A DNA stretch of 8,884 nt from an uncultured Campylobacter sp. (GCF_938045405.1 NZ_CALIMW010000090.1:1-8884); one strand, 5' to 3'. Counted from the stretch's first letter, positions 1-6,813 are shown. Program-made: numbers and translations. Notes: generated from the letters alone by a model not told the origin.

Positions 1-1872
1 TTTTTTGAAATTCTACGTCCGCACTGGTTCGGCAAGGGCGCGGCGAAGCTGTGGGCGCTGCTGCTGCTCGCGCTTGGTTTTAGCCTCGCTATCATCAAAA
101 TCAGCGTGTTGATGAACGCGTGGGATAAGCGCTTTTACGACGCGCTAAGCGAGCTTAAAGGCGAGCTCGTTCCCGCGCTCGTGGGCGAGTTTTTGCTCTA
201 CACGGCGCTCATCGTGCTTTTCATCGTCTGCGGTAGCTGGCTTCGCAAACTGCTCGTAATCGTCTGGCGCGAGCGGCTAAGCGCGATGATGGAGCGCAAA
301 TGGCTACATAACGCAAACTTCTACCGCACGAGCCTTGATGGAAATTTTAGCGCCGGGGGCGGTTCAAATTTAGAAAAACCTGGCGACGCAAATTTAAACG
401 AGCGCGCAGAGTATTCCGCAGCCGAGGCGGACAGCGCAGCTTTGCATAGAGATGTAAACGAGCTTGAAATTTTACCGAGCACGGCGAAGCAAAATGCAAC
501 AGGGCAAAGCGGCGCAAGCGAGAATGAAATTTCATCTAAAACTCGCGCAGATCGTGAAATTTCAAAAAGGGTCTCGAAGCTAGACAACCCCGATCAGCGT
601 ATCGCCGAGGATAGCCTGCTGCTCGTGCAAAAAAGCGTCGATCTCGTAAAATCGCTCGTCTATAATCTCGCCAAGCTCATCGCCTTCGTTACGATCTTGT
701 GGCAGGTCTCGAAGGTGCTGAAATTTGAAATTTTCGGCATGCGCTTTGAGATCGAAGGCTTTTTGCTATACGTAGCGCTCCTTTATACGCTGCTTTGCTC
801 GCTGATCACGCATCTCATCGGGCGCAGGCTTAGGGGGCTAAATTTTGCTAAGCAGCGTGCTGAAGCCGATTACCGCTCGGATTTGCTGCTCGTGCGCGAA
901 AATGCGGAAGCCGTAGCGTTTATGCGCGGAGAGGATGCCGAGCGCGGCCGCTTCCGCGCGAGCTTCGGCGAGATCATGAGAAACTGGCGCAGCATCATGA
1001 ATACGGAATTTCGCCTCGAATGCTTTTCGGCAAGCTACCTAAAAATCACGAATTTAATCCCGATCTTTGCCTGCTTGCCGCTGTATTTGTCGCGCGCGAT
1101 GAGCTTTGGCGACATGATGCAGGCGCGCTCGGCGTTTTACAGCGTGCAGGACGGATTTGCGTGGTTTATGGACTATTACAAGCAGATTATGGAGTGGGCG
1201 GCGAGCGTGCAGAGGATCTATGAGTTCATTTCGCGCATGGACGGCGAGAGCGCAAATCTGCGTGCTTGCGTCAAACAAAGCAACGAAAATTCCGCTCGTT
1301 GCGAGGGCTTGTCGGTCTTTACGCCTGCGGGCGAGCCGCTGATCGAGGATCTACGCTTTGAGCTTGCGCCCGCGCAGTTTATAATGCTGCGAGGCAAGAG
1401 CGGTGCGGGCAAAAGCACAGCTCTGCGCTACGCGGCGGGTCTTTGGAGATACGGTCGCGGCGAGATCAGTCTGCCGCGCACGGGCGTGATGTTTATCCCG
1501 CAAAAGCCCTATCTAGCGCCGCTTAGCCTAAAAGAGCTCATTTCCTATCCGCAGCCGTCGCGCGCAGACGACGCGGAATTTTTAGAAATTTTACGCCGCG
1601 TAGGGCTTAAGAAATTTGCCCGCATGCTAAACTCACGCGCCGATTACGTTAAAATTTTAAGCGGCGGAGAGGCGCAGCGGCTTAGTTTCGCACGCATTCA
1701 TTACCACAAGCCGAGCTTTGTTTTTGCCGACGAGATCACGTCCGCGCTAGATCCTGCCTCGGCGCGCGAGCTGCTACTTGGTCTGCGCGCGGCTCTACCA
1801 AGGCTAGGAATGCTAGCTATCGTGCATCAAACGGGGCTTGAGGACATATTCGAGCGGACGATAGAGCTTTAA
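1..1872 (+). CDS. ABC transporter, fused permease/ATPase, SbmA/BacA-YddA (ABC_membrane_2) type; 5' partial
   Basis: The frame is open from base 1, so the start lies left of the window; 623 residues are visible. The first visible helix (about residues 17-37) and the following LMNAWDKRFYDAL stretch match the N-terminal pattern of YddA/SbmA-like permeases. Further membrane segments lie near residues 56-80, 210-240, 248-272 and 340-360. DNPDQRIAED (from residue 195) and RENAEAVAF are family hallmarks. The C-terminal ATPase has Walker A GKSGAGKS (465-472), signature LSGGE (553-557), Walker B ending in ADE (576-578) and the switch His609, so it should be catalytically competent. Relatives form homodimeric inner-membrane transporters for peptides or cobalamin; the substrate here is unknown. 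Oddity: about 85 residues separate FYR (107-109) from DNPDQRI, where relatives have roughly a dozen; the extra stretch is polar, low-complexity and lies on the cytoplasmic side. The family call is firm; the direction and substrate are not. Confidence 0.92.
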   Translation, partial: FFEILRPHWFGKGAAKLWALLLLALGFSLAIIKISVLMNAWDKRFYDALSELKGELVPALVGEFLLYTALIVLFIVCGSWLRKLLVIVWRERLSAMMERKWLHNANFYRTSLDGNFSAGGGSNLEKPGDANLNERAEYSAAEADSAALHRDVNELEILPSTAKQNATGQSGASENEISSKTRADREISKRVSKLDNPDQRIAEDSLLLVQKSVDLVKSLVYNLAKLIAFVTILWQVSKVLKFEIFGMRFEIEGFLLYVALLYTLLCSLITHLIGRRLRGLNFAKQRAEADYRSDLLLVRENAEAVAFMRGEDAERGRFRASFGEIMRNWRSIMNTEFRLECFSASYLKITNLIPIFACLPLYLSRAMSFGDMMQARSAFYSVQDGFAWFMDYYKQIMEWAASVQRIYEFISRMDGESANLRACVKQSNENSARCEGLSVFTPAGEPLIEDLRFELAPAQFIMLRGKSGAGKSTALRYAAGLWRYGRGEISLPRTGVMFIPQKPYLAPLSLKELISYPQPSRADDAEFLEILRRVGLKKFARMLNSRADYVKILSGGEAQRLSFARIHYHKPSFVFADEITSALDPASARELLLGLRAALPRLGMLAIVHQTGLEDIFERTIEL

Positions 1873-2506
1873 ATTTTATAGTTTAAATTTCACGCGGCAG
1901 GGATTTTGCCTTTAAATTCATATCTTTTTAAATCCAGATTTATTAAAATTACTCATTTATATTAAGCGGCGATAAAATTTAGCCGAAGCGCTCGGTGTTC
2001 GCATACATGGGCATCGGCATCCGCGTGGCTAGGTGCTCGCACGCAGTCGGTGGCATAGCACCGCCGTAGGTAAGTATTTGCGGCGCAACGAGTAGCTCGG
2101 AAGTTGGTCAGCAGTGCGCGATCGCGATTTTGCGCGAAATTAAGTCGGTAAAATTTAAACGCAAGATGATCTGCCGAGGAGACGGCGCCTAGATAAAATT
2201 TTAGACCGAGCCGCGATCGGTAGCGTAACGGCCTGCTAAATGAGCGGGCTGCGTCAGAGGCACGATGCGTGGGCATCGCAATAAGTCGGTAGCGCGTCGG
2301 ATGGCGCGTAACACATCGGCGGCACGGGCGGAGCGCCGCGGCTGAGGAGAGACGCGGCGATACGTACCTACTCGGCGCCGTATGACATAACCTTCGCTCG
2401 GGCAAATCATCATCGTAACGGCGCGACGATCGAAGCAAGCAACGTTGCCGTGGCAGGGGATCGATAGCACAAAGCGGCGCGGCGTGATTGCGGCGGCGAC
2501 GGCATA

Positions 2507-2670
2507 AAATGCCGCAATATGGCAACCGCGATCGACAGGATGCGTATGTAGGAAAAGCGCAGTGCAGGTAGCGCAAATGTCGCGATACGACAATGGCGAC
2601 CCGCGGAGCGTATAGGCAAGCAGCGGTGCGGGTGGCGCAATAACGCCGAGGCGATACGATAGCGGCGACC
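2507..2670. repeat. Degenerate direct repeats of about 64-69 bases
   Basis: Aligned by eye, segments recur in the same order. AAATGCCGC (2507) and AAATGTCGC (2575) are 68 apart. ATGGCAACC (2519) is answered by ATGGCGACC (2593). GGATGCGTATGTAGG (2538) is answered by GGAGCGTATAGG (2605), 67 apart. GGTAGCGCAA (2567) is answered by GGTGGCGCAA (2631), 64 apart. GCGATACGA recurs at 2582 and 2651, 69 apart. Related words occur further left: GGTAGCGTAA at 2219 and GGTAGCGCGT at 2288 (69 apart), and GCGATACG at 2357. The copies differ by substitutions and small indels, so the exact unit and copy number are uncertain. Confidence 0.5.
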
Positions 2671-2688
2671 GACGAGACGTAACGCCGC

Positions 2689-2710
2689 CGTAGCGTTCGC
2701 GTGCGCTACG
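2689..2710 (+). promoter_or_regulatory. GC-rich hairpin upstream of the DUF4405-like gene
   Basis: CGTAGCG (2689-2695) and CGCTACG (2704-2710) are perfect inverted complements with an 8-base loop, ending about 40 bases before the ATG at 2750. A second potential stem, GCGGCG (2662-2667) with CGCCGC (2683-2688), lies just upstream. No T-run follows directly, so this is a weak candidate for an intrinsic terminator. It could be a leader structure of the downstream mRNA or simply part of the repeat-rich region. Confidence 0.35.
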
Positions 2711-2749
2711 CCTAAGCCGCTAAATTTTAAAACGAAGCAAGGAGATTTT

Positions 2750-3238
2750 ATGCTTAAAGCGAGGATTGTTTATAAATTTGCGCTCATCGTGTTGCTAGGC
2801 TGCACGCTTTGCATTTTGGGCTTTTCGGGCGCCTACTTTGCGCGCGGCGAGTACGACGAGACGTGGATGAGCCTGCATAAGATCGCGGGATTTGGCCTGC
2901 TTTGCGTCGCGATCTTGCATATAATCACAAGGCGAAAGAAGCTCGTAAAGCTCTGGAGCGAGTTTTTGGACGTGGTTTTGAGCCGCAAAAATCCCGGCTT
3001 TTGTAATATGGATCGCATAATCGGCGCGATCGAGCGCTATAATATCAGAGAAATCGCTAATAAAATGGGCTTTGAGCCGGACGAGCTCGCTGAGATTTTG
3101 AAATCAAACGGCATCAAGCTTGTAAGCGCAGATCAAGGCCTGCGCGAGCTTGCGAAGTTTAACGACGAAAAAATTTTCTTCATCTTGGTGCTTTTGATCG
3201 AGGCGAAATTCGGCAAGGCGGGCGAATGCAAGGTTTAA
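2750..3238 (+). CDS. Small two-helix membrane protein, DUF4405-like (putative heme-binding), with cytoplasmic helical tail
   Basis: The 162-residue protein starts at ATG 2750 behind a strong AAGGAG site (2739-2744). Helix 1 covers about residues 9-30. Helix 2 (about 43-60) is preceded by Trp39 and carries His43 and His57, 14 residues apart (SLHKIAG...AILH). This spacing resembles the DUF4405 family, where paired helix histidines are thought to ligate b-type heme. RRKK after helix 2 suggests a cytoplasmic C-terminus. Residues about 86-162 are predicted helical, with IREIANKMGFEPDELAEIL followed by a second, similar LRELAKF segment, like the tails of some DUF4405 proteins; the first could also be read as helix-turn-helix-like. 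The gene lies directly upstream of, and co-oriented with, the TonB receptor, though the receptor has its own promoter. A role in electron transfer for iron or cofactor uptake is inference. Confidence 0.6.
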   Translation: MLKARIVYKFALIVLLGCTLCILGFSGAYFARGEYDETWMSLHKIAGFGLLCVAILHIITRRKKLVKLWSEFLDVVLSRKNPGFCNMDRIIGAIERYNIREIANKMGFEPDELAEILKSNGIKLVSADQGLRELAKFNDEKIFFILVLLIEAKFGKAGECKV

Positions 3239-3268
3239 ATTTTAAAATTCCGATCCGAATTTGTTCCA

Positions 3269-3286
3269 TAAACTCGCTAAACTCGC
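3269..3286. repeat. Perfect tandem 9-bp duplication
   Basis: TAAACTCGC occurs twice in direct succession in the spacer between the DUF4405-like gene and the TonB receptor. With only two copies it is probably a simple slippage product; no function is apparent. The rest of this 266-base spacer is AT-rich with several AAATTT words and no ORF. Confidence 0.6.
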
Positions 3287-3447
3287 TGCTTTAAGAAGCG
3301 AAAGTCGCCAAAGAGTCTAAATTTAAAATCGAAATTTTATCGCGCCCAGTAAAACGCTCAAAATCAAAATTTCATCCGAACTACGCCTAAATTTTAAAAA
3401 ATCTATCTTTAATCTTTGAAATTTATTATTATTTAATCAAGAGAAAT

Positions 3448-3453
3448 TATAAT
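3448..3453 (+). promoter_or_regulatory. -10 box of the TonB receptor promoter
   Basis: A perfect TATAAT lies in an AT-rich tract about 50 bases before the receptor ATG at 3505, predicting transcription to start near 3460. No TTGACA-like -35 is visible, only T/A-rich DNA, which is usual for the main sigma factor in Campylobacter. The AT-rich stretch just upstream (about 3418-3445) could hold a Fur site, but I see no clear 19-bp palindrome. Confidence 0.6.
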
Positions 3454-3458
3454 ATAGC

Positions 3459-3468
3459 ATTTGCAAAT
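3459..3468. promoter_or_regulatory. 10-bp perfect palindrome at predicted transcription start (candidate operator)
   Basis: ATTTGCAAAT is a perfect inverted repeat lying 5 bases after the -10 box of the receptor, where a bound repressor would block initiation. A related half, TTCGCAAAAT, follows at 3471-3480. Metal- or cofactor-responsive repression is common for TonB receptors; whether this palindrome is such a site is inference. Confidence 0.35.
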
Positions 3469-3504
3469 CATTCGCAAAATTCTAATTTTGACTAGGGGAG
3501 AGTG

Positions 3505-5580
3505 ATGTTTAAGAAATTTTATCTTTCAAATGCCGCAATCGCGCTAAGTTTGTGCGCCACATTGCAACTAAACGGAGCCGAAAACAACGCTACGTCTGCA
3601 AATATCGGTGCGCCCGGCGCGGGAGCCGTAAATTCCGCAGCTCCTAAAAACGCTTCCGGCGCGAACGCCACGAGGCTGGGCACCATCGTAGTTACCGCAA
3701 CGGGCTTTGAGGATATGCTTAAAAACGAGGTTCGCAACGTCTCGGTCATCACCGCGGAGGATATGGAAAACCGCGGCTACCGCGATCTGCGCGAAATTTT
3801 AGAAAAGGCGCCGGGGGTTAGCTTTCACGGCGATACGGTTGATCTGCGCGGACAGGGTCAGAAGGCAAATACCTCCGTAAAGGTCCTTCTTAACGGAGTC
3901 GCGCTCAATATGATCGACACGACGCCGACGAGCATTCCGATCGATCTAGTTCCGATCGAAGATATCGAGCGCGTGGAGATCATCCCCGGCGGCGGTAGCG
4001 TGCTATACGGCAGCGGCACCAGCGGCGGCGTGATAAATATCATCACGAAAAAGGGCGCCAGATACCCATACGCCAATGTCTCCACCAAGATCGCGTCGTA
4101 TAATTACAATGATCTAAATTTAGGGCTCGGTGGCAACGTGAGCGAGAATTTGTTTCTAAAAACCGCCGTAAAGGGCTTTAAGCAGCGCGGATACCGCAAG
4201 GGCGAGAAAGAGAGCGGCTATTACGGCTCGCTTGGGATGTATTATAAAATTTCGGACGATCAAAGCATCTCTTTTGATCCGAGCTATTATCAGGCGCGAA
4301 CCTATTCGGTGCCGAGCTTAGGGCTTGCCGAGCTTAAGGCGGATCGCCGCCAGCAGGGAGGCGAGAGGACTTTTACCAAAAGCACGCGGGCAAATTTCGA
4401 TTTCGGCTACACGGTAAAATTCGGCGATAAAATCGAAGCAAATTTGCATCCTTATTATCAAGATATCAGGAGCGTACAGCAGGGATTTGTGATGAAAGAC
4501 CGCAAAGAGGGGGCAAATTTAAAAGGCAAGCTCGACTACGACAGCGGCGAGTTCATAGCGGGATATGATTATCTCAAAAACAAGGGCTTTCGCAGGATAA
4601 ATTTTGACGACGCGATGAATCCTATGATGAGCCTTTCGCAGCTTACGATCTTTGATATGCAAAAGCTTACCCACTCGGTCTATGCTTTAGAAAAGCACAA
4701 TTTCACCGATCTGTTTTCGCTTAGTGCGGGCGGGCGGTTTGAGCGCGCCGAATACAAAGTAAATCGCAGGGTTTTAACGACTATGAAAATGATGGGAAAC
4801 ATAATCTCGCAGACGCAAAACAGCACCCGAGTAAGCGATCATAAGAACAACTACGCTTTTGAGATCACGCCGAATTTTAATTATTCCAAGGATGGCAATC
4901 TATATTTTAAATTTGAGCGCGGCTATATCTCCCCAGGCCCTAATCAGCTCATCGACAAGCTCGGTCGCAACGGTCCTTATGTGCTTAATAACCTCAAATC
5001 CGAAACCTTTAAAACCTACGAGATCGGTCTTAAAGATCTGATCTACGGGCAATACGTAAGCGCTACGATCTTTTGGACCGATACGAAAAACGAGATCATA
5101 AACGAAACTTTGGGCAGCTCGATCACCGACGGTTGGCATTTTATCAATATCGACGAGACGCGCCGCAAGGGCGTGGAGCTGTATGCGGAGCAAAGTCTGC
5201 TTTCAAATTTAAAGCTCAGCGAGACCTTTTCATACGTCGACGCCAAGATCCAATCCGGCGCGAATAAAGGCAAGCAGGTTCCGTTGGTGGAGCGCTCGAA
5301 GTTCGTTTTGGGCGTCGATTATGAGCCGATTAGAAATTTAACGCTGATGAGCGATTTTAAATATTTCTCATCATCGCACGACGGCAACCACGATAGAATC
5401 GACTCGCGCACTATCGTAGATCTGGGCGCTGCGTACCGCTTCACAAACGGATTTTTGATAAGCGCGGGAGTCAAAAACGTCTTTGACGAGGAGTATAATT
5501 ACAACCAAAATTTACGCTCGGACATCTATACTCCGGCTCCAGGGCGCAACTATTACGTGGAGTTTAAATACACCTATTAG
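3505..5580 (+). CDS. TonB-dependent outer-membrane receptor
   Basis: The 691-residue protein is of normal receptor length. I chose ATG 3505 rather than the in-frame GTG at 3502, because the AGGGGAG site (3494-3500) would almost touch the GTG. Residues 1-24 form a signal peptide (FKK, hydrophobic stretch, LNGA cleavage region), followed by an Ala/Asn/Gly-rich linker to about 57. TIVVTATG (60-67) is the TonB-box-like start. The plug covers about 68-185, with ILEKAPGV, VDLRGQG, VLLNGV, ERVEIIPGGGSVLYGS and GGVINIITKKG. The rest is a beta-barrel ending in NVFDEEY and a terminal aromatic-rich strand (YYVEFKYTY). It should import a substrate across the outer membrane with TonB-ExbBD energy; a ferric siderophore, heme or another metal chelate is possible. 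Met-rich segments NPMM (372-375) and MKMM (427-430) lie in probable extracellular loops. The substrate is not determinable. Confidence 0.95.
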   Translation: MFKKFYLSNAAIALSLCATLQLNGAENNATSANIGAPGAGAVNSAAPKNASGANATRLGTIVVTATGFEDMLKNEVRNVSVITAEDMENRGYRDLREILEKAPGVSFHGDTVDLRGQGQKANTSVKVLLNGVALNMIDTTPTSIPIDLVPIEDIERVEIIPGGGSVLYGSGTSGGVINIITKKGARYPYANVSTKIASYNYNDLNLGLGGNVSENLFLKTAVKGFKQRGYRKGEKESGYYGSLGMYYKISDDQSISFDPSYYQARTYSVPSLGLAELKADRRQQGGERTFTKSTRANFDFGYTVKFGDKIEANLHPYYQDIRSVQQGFVMKDRKEGANLKGKLDYDSGEFIAGYDYLKNKGFRRINFDDAMNPMMSLSQLTIFDMQKLTHSVYALEKHNFTDLFSLSAGGRFERAEYKVNRRVLTTMKMMGNIISQTQNSTRVSDHKNNYAFEITPNFNYSKDGNLYFKFERGYISPGPNQLIDKLGRNGPYVLNNLKSETFKTYEIGLKDLIYGQYVSATIFWTDTKNEIINETLGSSITDGWHFINIDETRRKGVELYAEQSLLSNLKLSETFSYVDAKIQSGANKGKQVPLVERSKFVLGVDYEPIRNLTLMSDFKYFSSSHDGNHDRIDSRTIVDLGAAYRFTNGFLISAGVKNVFDEEYNYNQNLRSDIYTPAPGRNYYVEFKYTY

Positions 5581-5614
5581 CGTGCGTTTAAATTTAAGCG
5601 AGGTTTGAGCTGCG

Positions 5615-5646
5615 AAATTTAAAATTTACGGGCAAATTTAAAATTT
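5615..5646 (+). terminator. AT-only stem-loop after the receptor gene (weak terminator or structure)
   Basis: AAATTTAAAATTT (5615-5627) can pair with the same sequence at 5634-5646 except for one central A-A mismatch, leaving a 6-base loop ACGGGC. It lies 35 bases after the receptor stop. The stem is A/T only and is not followed by a T-run, so it may not terminate, and the receptor and methyltransferase could be cotranscribed. The word AAATTT is so common here that the inverted symmetry may be incidental. Confidence 0.3.
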
Positions 5647-5695
5647 TACTGCGCACTTTGCCGCCGCGGGATTAAATTTAATAAAAGGAGCGAAG

Positions 5696-6487
5696 ATGAA
5701 ACCGGACTATAAAAACTGGGTGCCTAAGGGCATGATCGCGAGCTTTGCCGCGGGTGCGGGCGTAGCGTTAGTTTTGTTTTTGATTTTCGGCGTTTGCGGT
5801 TTGGGTGTTAGTGGTGCGCTAAGAGGCGTACTAGCTGGGCTTTTCGGCGCAGCGACGCTGTTTTTGATCGGCTTTACGATCTACTGCGTCGTATGGTACC
5901 GCGCGTTTGATTACGGCGGCAAGCGTCAGCTCTCTCGCGCGATCGTAGAGGGCACGGCGAAATACGTGGATCTGCCAGAGGGCGGGCGCGGGCTGGACGT
6001 AGGCTGCGGCAGCGGCGCTCTAACGATCGCCGTCGCCAAGCGCAACCCGCACGCATCGGTGCTGGGCGTCGATCGCTGGGGCTTTGAGTATGCGTCTTTT
6101 AACAAGCAGCTGTGCGAATCCAACGCGCGCGCCGAAGGGGTGCAAAACACTAGCTTCGAGCAAGCCGACGCCACGCAGCTGCCCTTTGAGGACGGCAGCT
6201 TCGATGCGGTTACAAGCAACTACGTCTATCACAACATCATGCGCAAGGACCGCCAGGCGCTGCTTTTAGAGACGCTCCGCGTGCTTAAAAAGGGCGGCAG
6301 CTTCGCGATACACGATCTTTTCTCGCGCGGAAACTACGGCGACATGGATGCTTTCGTCGCGCGGCTTAAGGAGCAGGGCTATGAGCAGCTCGAGCTTATA
6401 GATACGACGCAGGGGCTTTTTATGGGCCCGCGCGAAGCCAAATGGCTGATGCTGGGCAGCTCAAAGCTTCTGGTGGGTAGAAAATGA
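5696..6487 (+). CDS. Membrane-anchored class I SAM-dependent methyltransferase
   Basis: The 263-residue protein starts at ATG 5696 with AAAAGGAG at 5683-5690. Residues about 13-33 and 40-67 are two hydrophobic helices with a short Gly-rich turn between them, placing the catalytic domain at the inner membrane, probably on the cytoplasmic side. The Rossmann methyltransferase follows: motif I LDVGCGSG (100-107), Asp126 after strand 2 (VLGVDRW), QADATQLPFEDGSFDAV (156-172, motifs II/III) and VLKKGGSFAIHDLF (196-209). Motif I and the acidic residues are intact, so SAM binding is expected. The methyl acceptor is unknown; the domain resembles the UbiE/Methyltransf_11 type acting on small molecules or lipids. 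It lies 115 bases behind the TonB receptor on the same strand, suggesting but not proving a shared function. Confidence 0.85.
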   Translation: MKPDYKNWVPKGMIASFAAGAGVALVLFLIFGVCGLGVSGALRGVLAGLFGAATLFLIGFTIYCVVWYRAFDYGGKRQLSRAIVEGTAKYVDLPEGGRGLDVGCGSGALTIAVAKRNPHASVLGVDRWGFEYASFNKQLCESNARAEGVQNTSFEQADATQLPFEDGSFDAVTSNYVYHNIMRKDRQALLLETLRVLKKGGSFAIHDLFSRGNYGDMDAFVARLKEQGYEQLELIDTTQGLFMGPREAKWLMLGSSKLLVGRK

Positions 6488-6597
6488 AAAGCCTTTGTAA
6501 ATTTTGAAATTTGAGTTAATTTAGAATTCCTAGGCGACGGATTTAAATTTAAGGCCGATCGCTTTTATGAAATTTCGCTTTTAAATTTTGAAATTTT

Positions 6598-6753
6598 ATG
6601 TTTTTGAGCGTGCGGTACAGCGTGAGTTCGGGCGTAGAGCTACGCTATGATAAGATTAAAATTTCACGCTGCGAAAGAGCAGTGAGTAAGACGATCCTTC
6701 GGGTAAATTTGACCGCGGATAAAGCGGATTTGATGCTGAACTACTATCTTTAA
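6598..6753 (+). CDS. Doubtful small ORF, 51 residues, possible gene remnant
   Basis: ATG 6598 to TAA 6751-6753 encodes 51 residues. An in-frame stop at 6589 closes the frame upstream, and no Shine-Dalgarno sequence precedes the ATG. The C-terminal half (KTILRVNLTADKADLMLNYY) looks like ordinary soluble protein rather than random translation, so it could be the surviving tail of a decayed gene. I recognise no family. It lies between the methyltransferase and the promoter of the next gene, on the same strand. Confidence 0.25.
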   Translation: MFLSVRYSVSSGVELRYDKIKISRCERAVSKTILRVNLTADKADLMLNYYL

Positions 6754-6776
6754 GATAAGCTTTTGTTTAAAAAATA

Positions 6777-6782
6777 TATAAT
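6777..6782 (+). promoter_or_regulatory. -10 box of the DUF996-like gene promoter
   Basis: A perfect TATAAT in an A/T tract, with T-rich DNA upstream (CTTTTGTTTA), lies 31 bases before the GTG start at 6814 and predicts a leader of about 25 bases. The gene is therefore probably transcribed independently of the methyltransferase. Confidence 0.6.
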
Positions 6783-6801
6783 CCATATTTTATTTAATCT
6801 C

Positions 6802-6808
6802 AAAGGAG
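6802..6808 (+). promoter_or_regulatory. Ribosome binding site that sets a GTG start
   Basis: AAAGGAG lies 5 bases before GTG 6814. The upstream in-frame TTG at 6763 has no such site and lies before the -10 box, so 6814 is the start. Confidence 0.75.
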
Positions 6809-6813
6809 AAACT

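Larger units (their letters stand above)
1873..2749. other. Long gene-free region with GC-rich, hairpin-rich right half
   Basis: About 880 bases lie between the ABC transporter stop and the next start, with no convincing gene. The first 90 bases are AT-rich, with a weak 4-bp stem (GGCA 1896-1899 with TGCC 1907-1910, then TTT) that could be a poor terminator. From about 1980 the base composition becomes GC-rich, and from about 2210 to 2720 the AAATTT word found everywhere else is absent. Reading frames on the - strand are open for long stretches, but they encode Arg/Cys/His/Ala-rich sequence, start at codons without a ribosome binding site, and two overlap in different frames; I judge them not coding. 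Short hairpins occur, for example at 2263-2278 and 2500-2514, as do degenerate direct repeats. It may be a decayed repeat array, eroded foreign DNA or an unrecognised structured RNA. Confidence 0.6.
6488..6813. other. Spacer between the methyltransferase and the DUF996-like gene
   Basis: These 326 bases start AT-rich with many AAATTT words (6495-6600), contain one doubtful 51-codon ORF (6598-6753), and end with the promoter and ribosome binding site of the next gene. I see no clear terminator or RNA gene in it. Confidence 0.6.

Noticed and set aside
1962..2576. 204-codon open frame on the - strand
   Set aside because: It begins at TTG without a ribosome binding site, its product is Arg/Cys/His-rich with no recognisable domain, and it lies in the degenerate GC-rich repeat block where several frames stay open by composition.
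2201..2640. Two further - strand open frames of 130 and 76 codons
   Set aside because: They overlap the 204-codon frame in other phases, have the same odd composition and lack start signals.
2210..2720. CRISPR array
   Set aside because: The repeats are degenerate over their whole length, with no short identical repeats separated by unique spacers and no cas genes nearby.
3418..3446. Fur box upstream of the receptor -10
   Set aside because: The tract is AT-rich and suggestive, but its two halves do not form a convincing palindrome, so it is not called as a site.
3502..3504. GTG as the start of the TonB receptor
   Set aside because: It would lie about one base after the AGGGGAG site; ATG 3505 has workable spacing and gives a normal signal peptide.
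4900..5193. 97-codon frame on the - strand inside the receptor gene
   Set aside because: It lies entirely within the well-supported receptor barrel coding region and shows no family features of its own.
6484..6507. Seven-codon frame whose ATG overlaps the methyltransferase stop (ATGA)
   Set aside because: It is too short, with no ribosome binding site of its own and no leader-peptide context.
6763..6813. TTG start for the DUF996-like gene
   Set aside because: It precedes the predicted -10 box and has no ribosome binding site, whereas GTG 6814 follows AAAGGAG directly.
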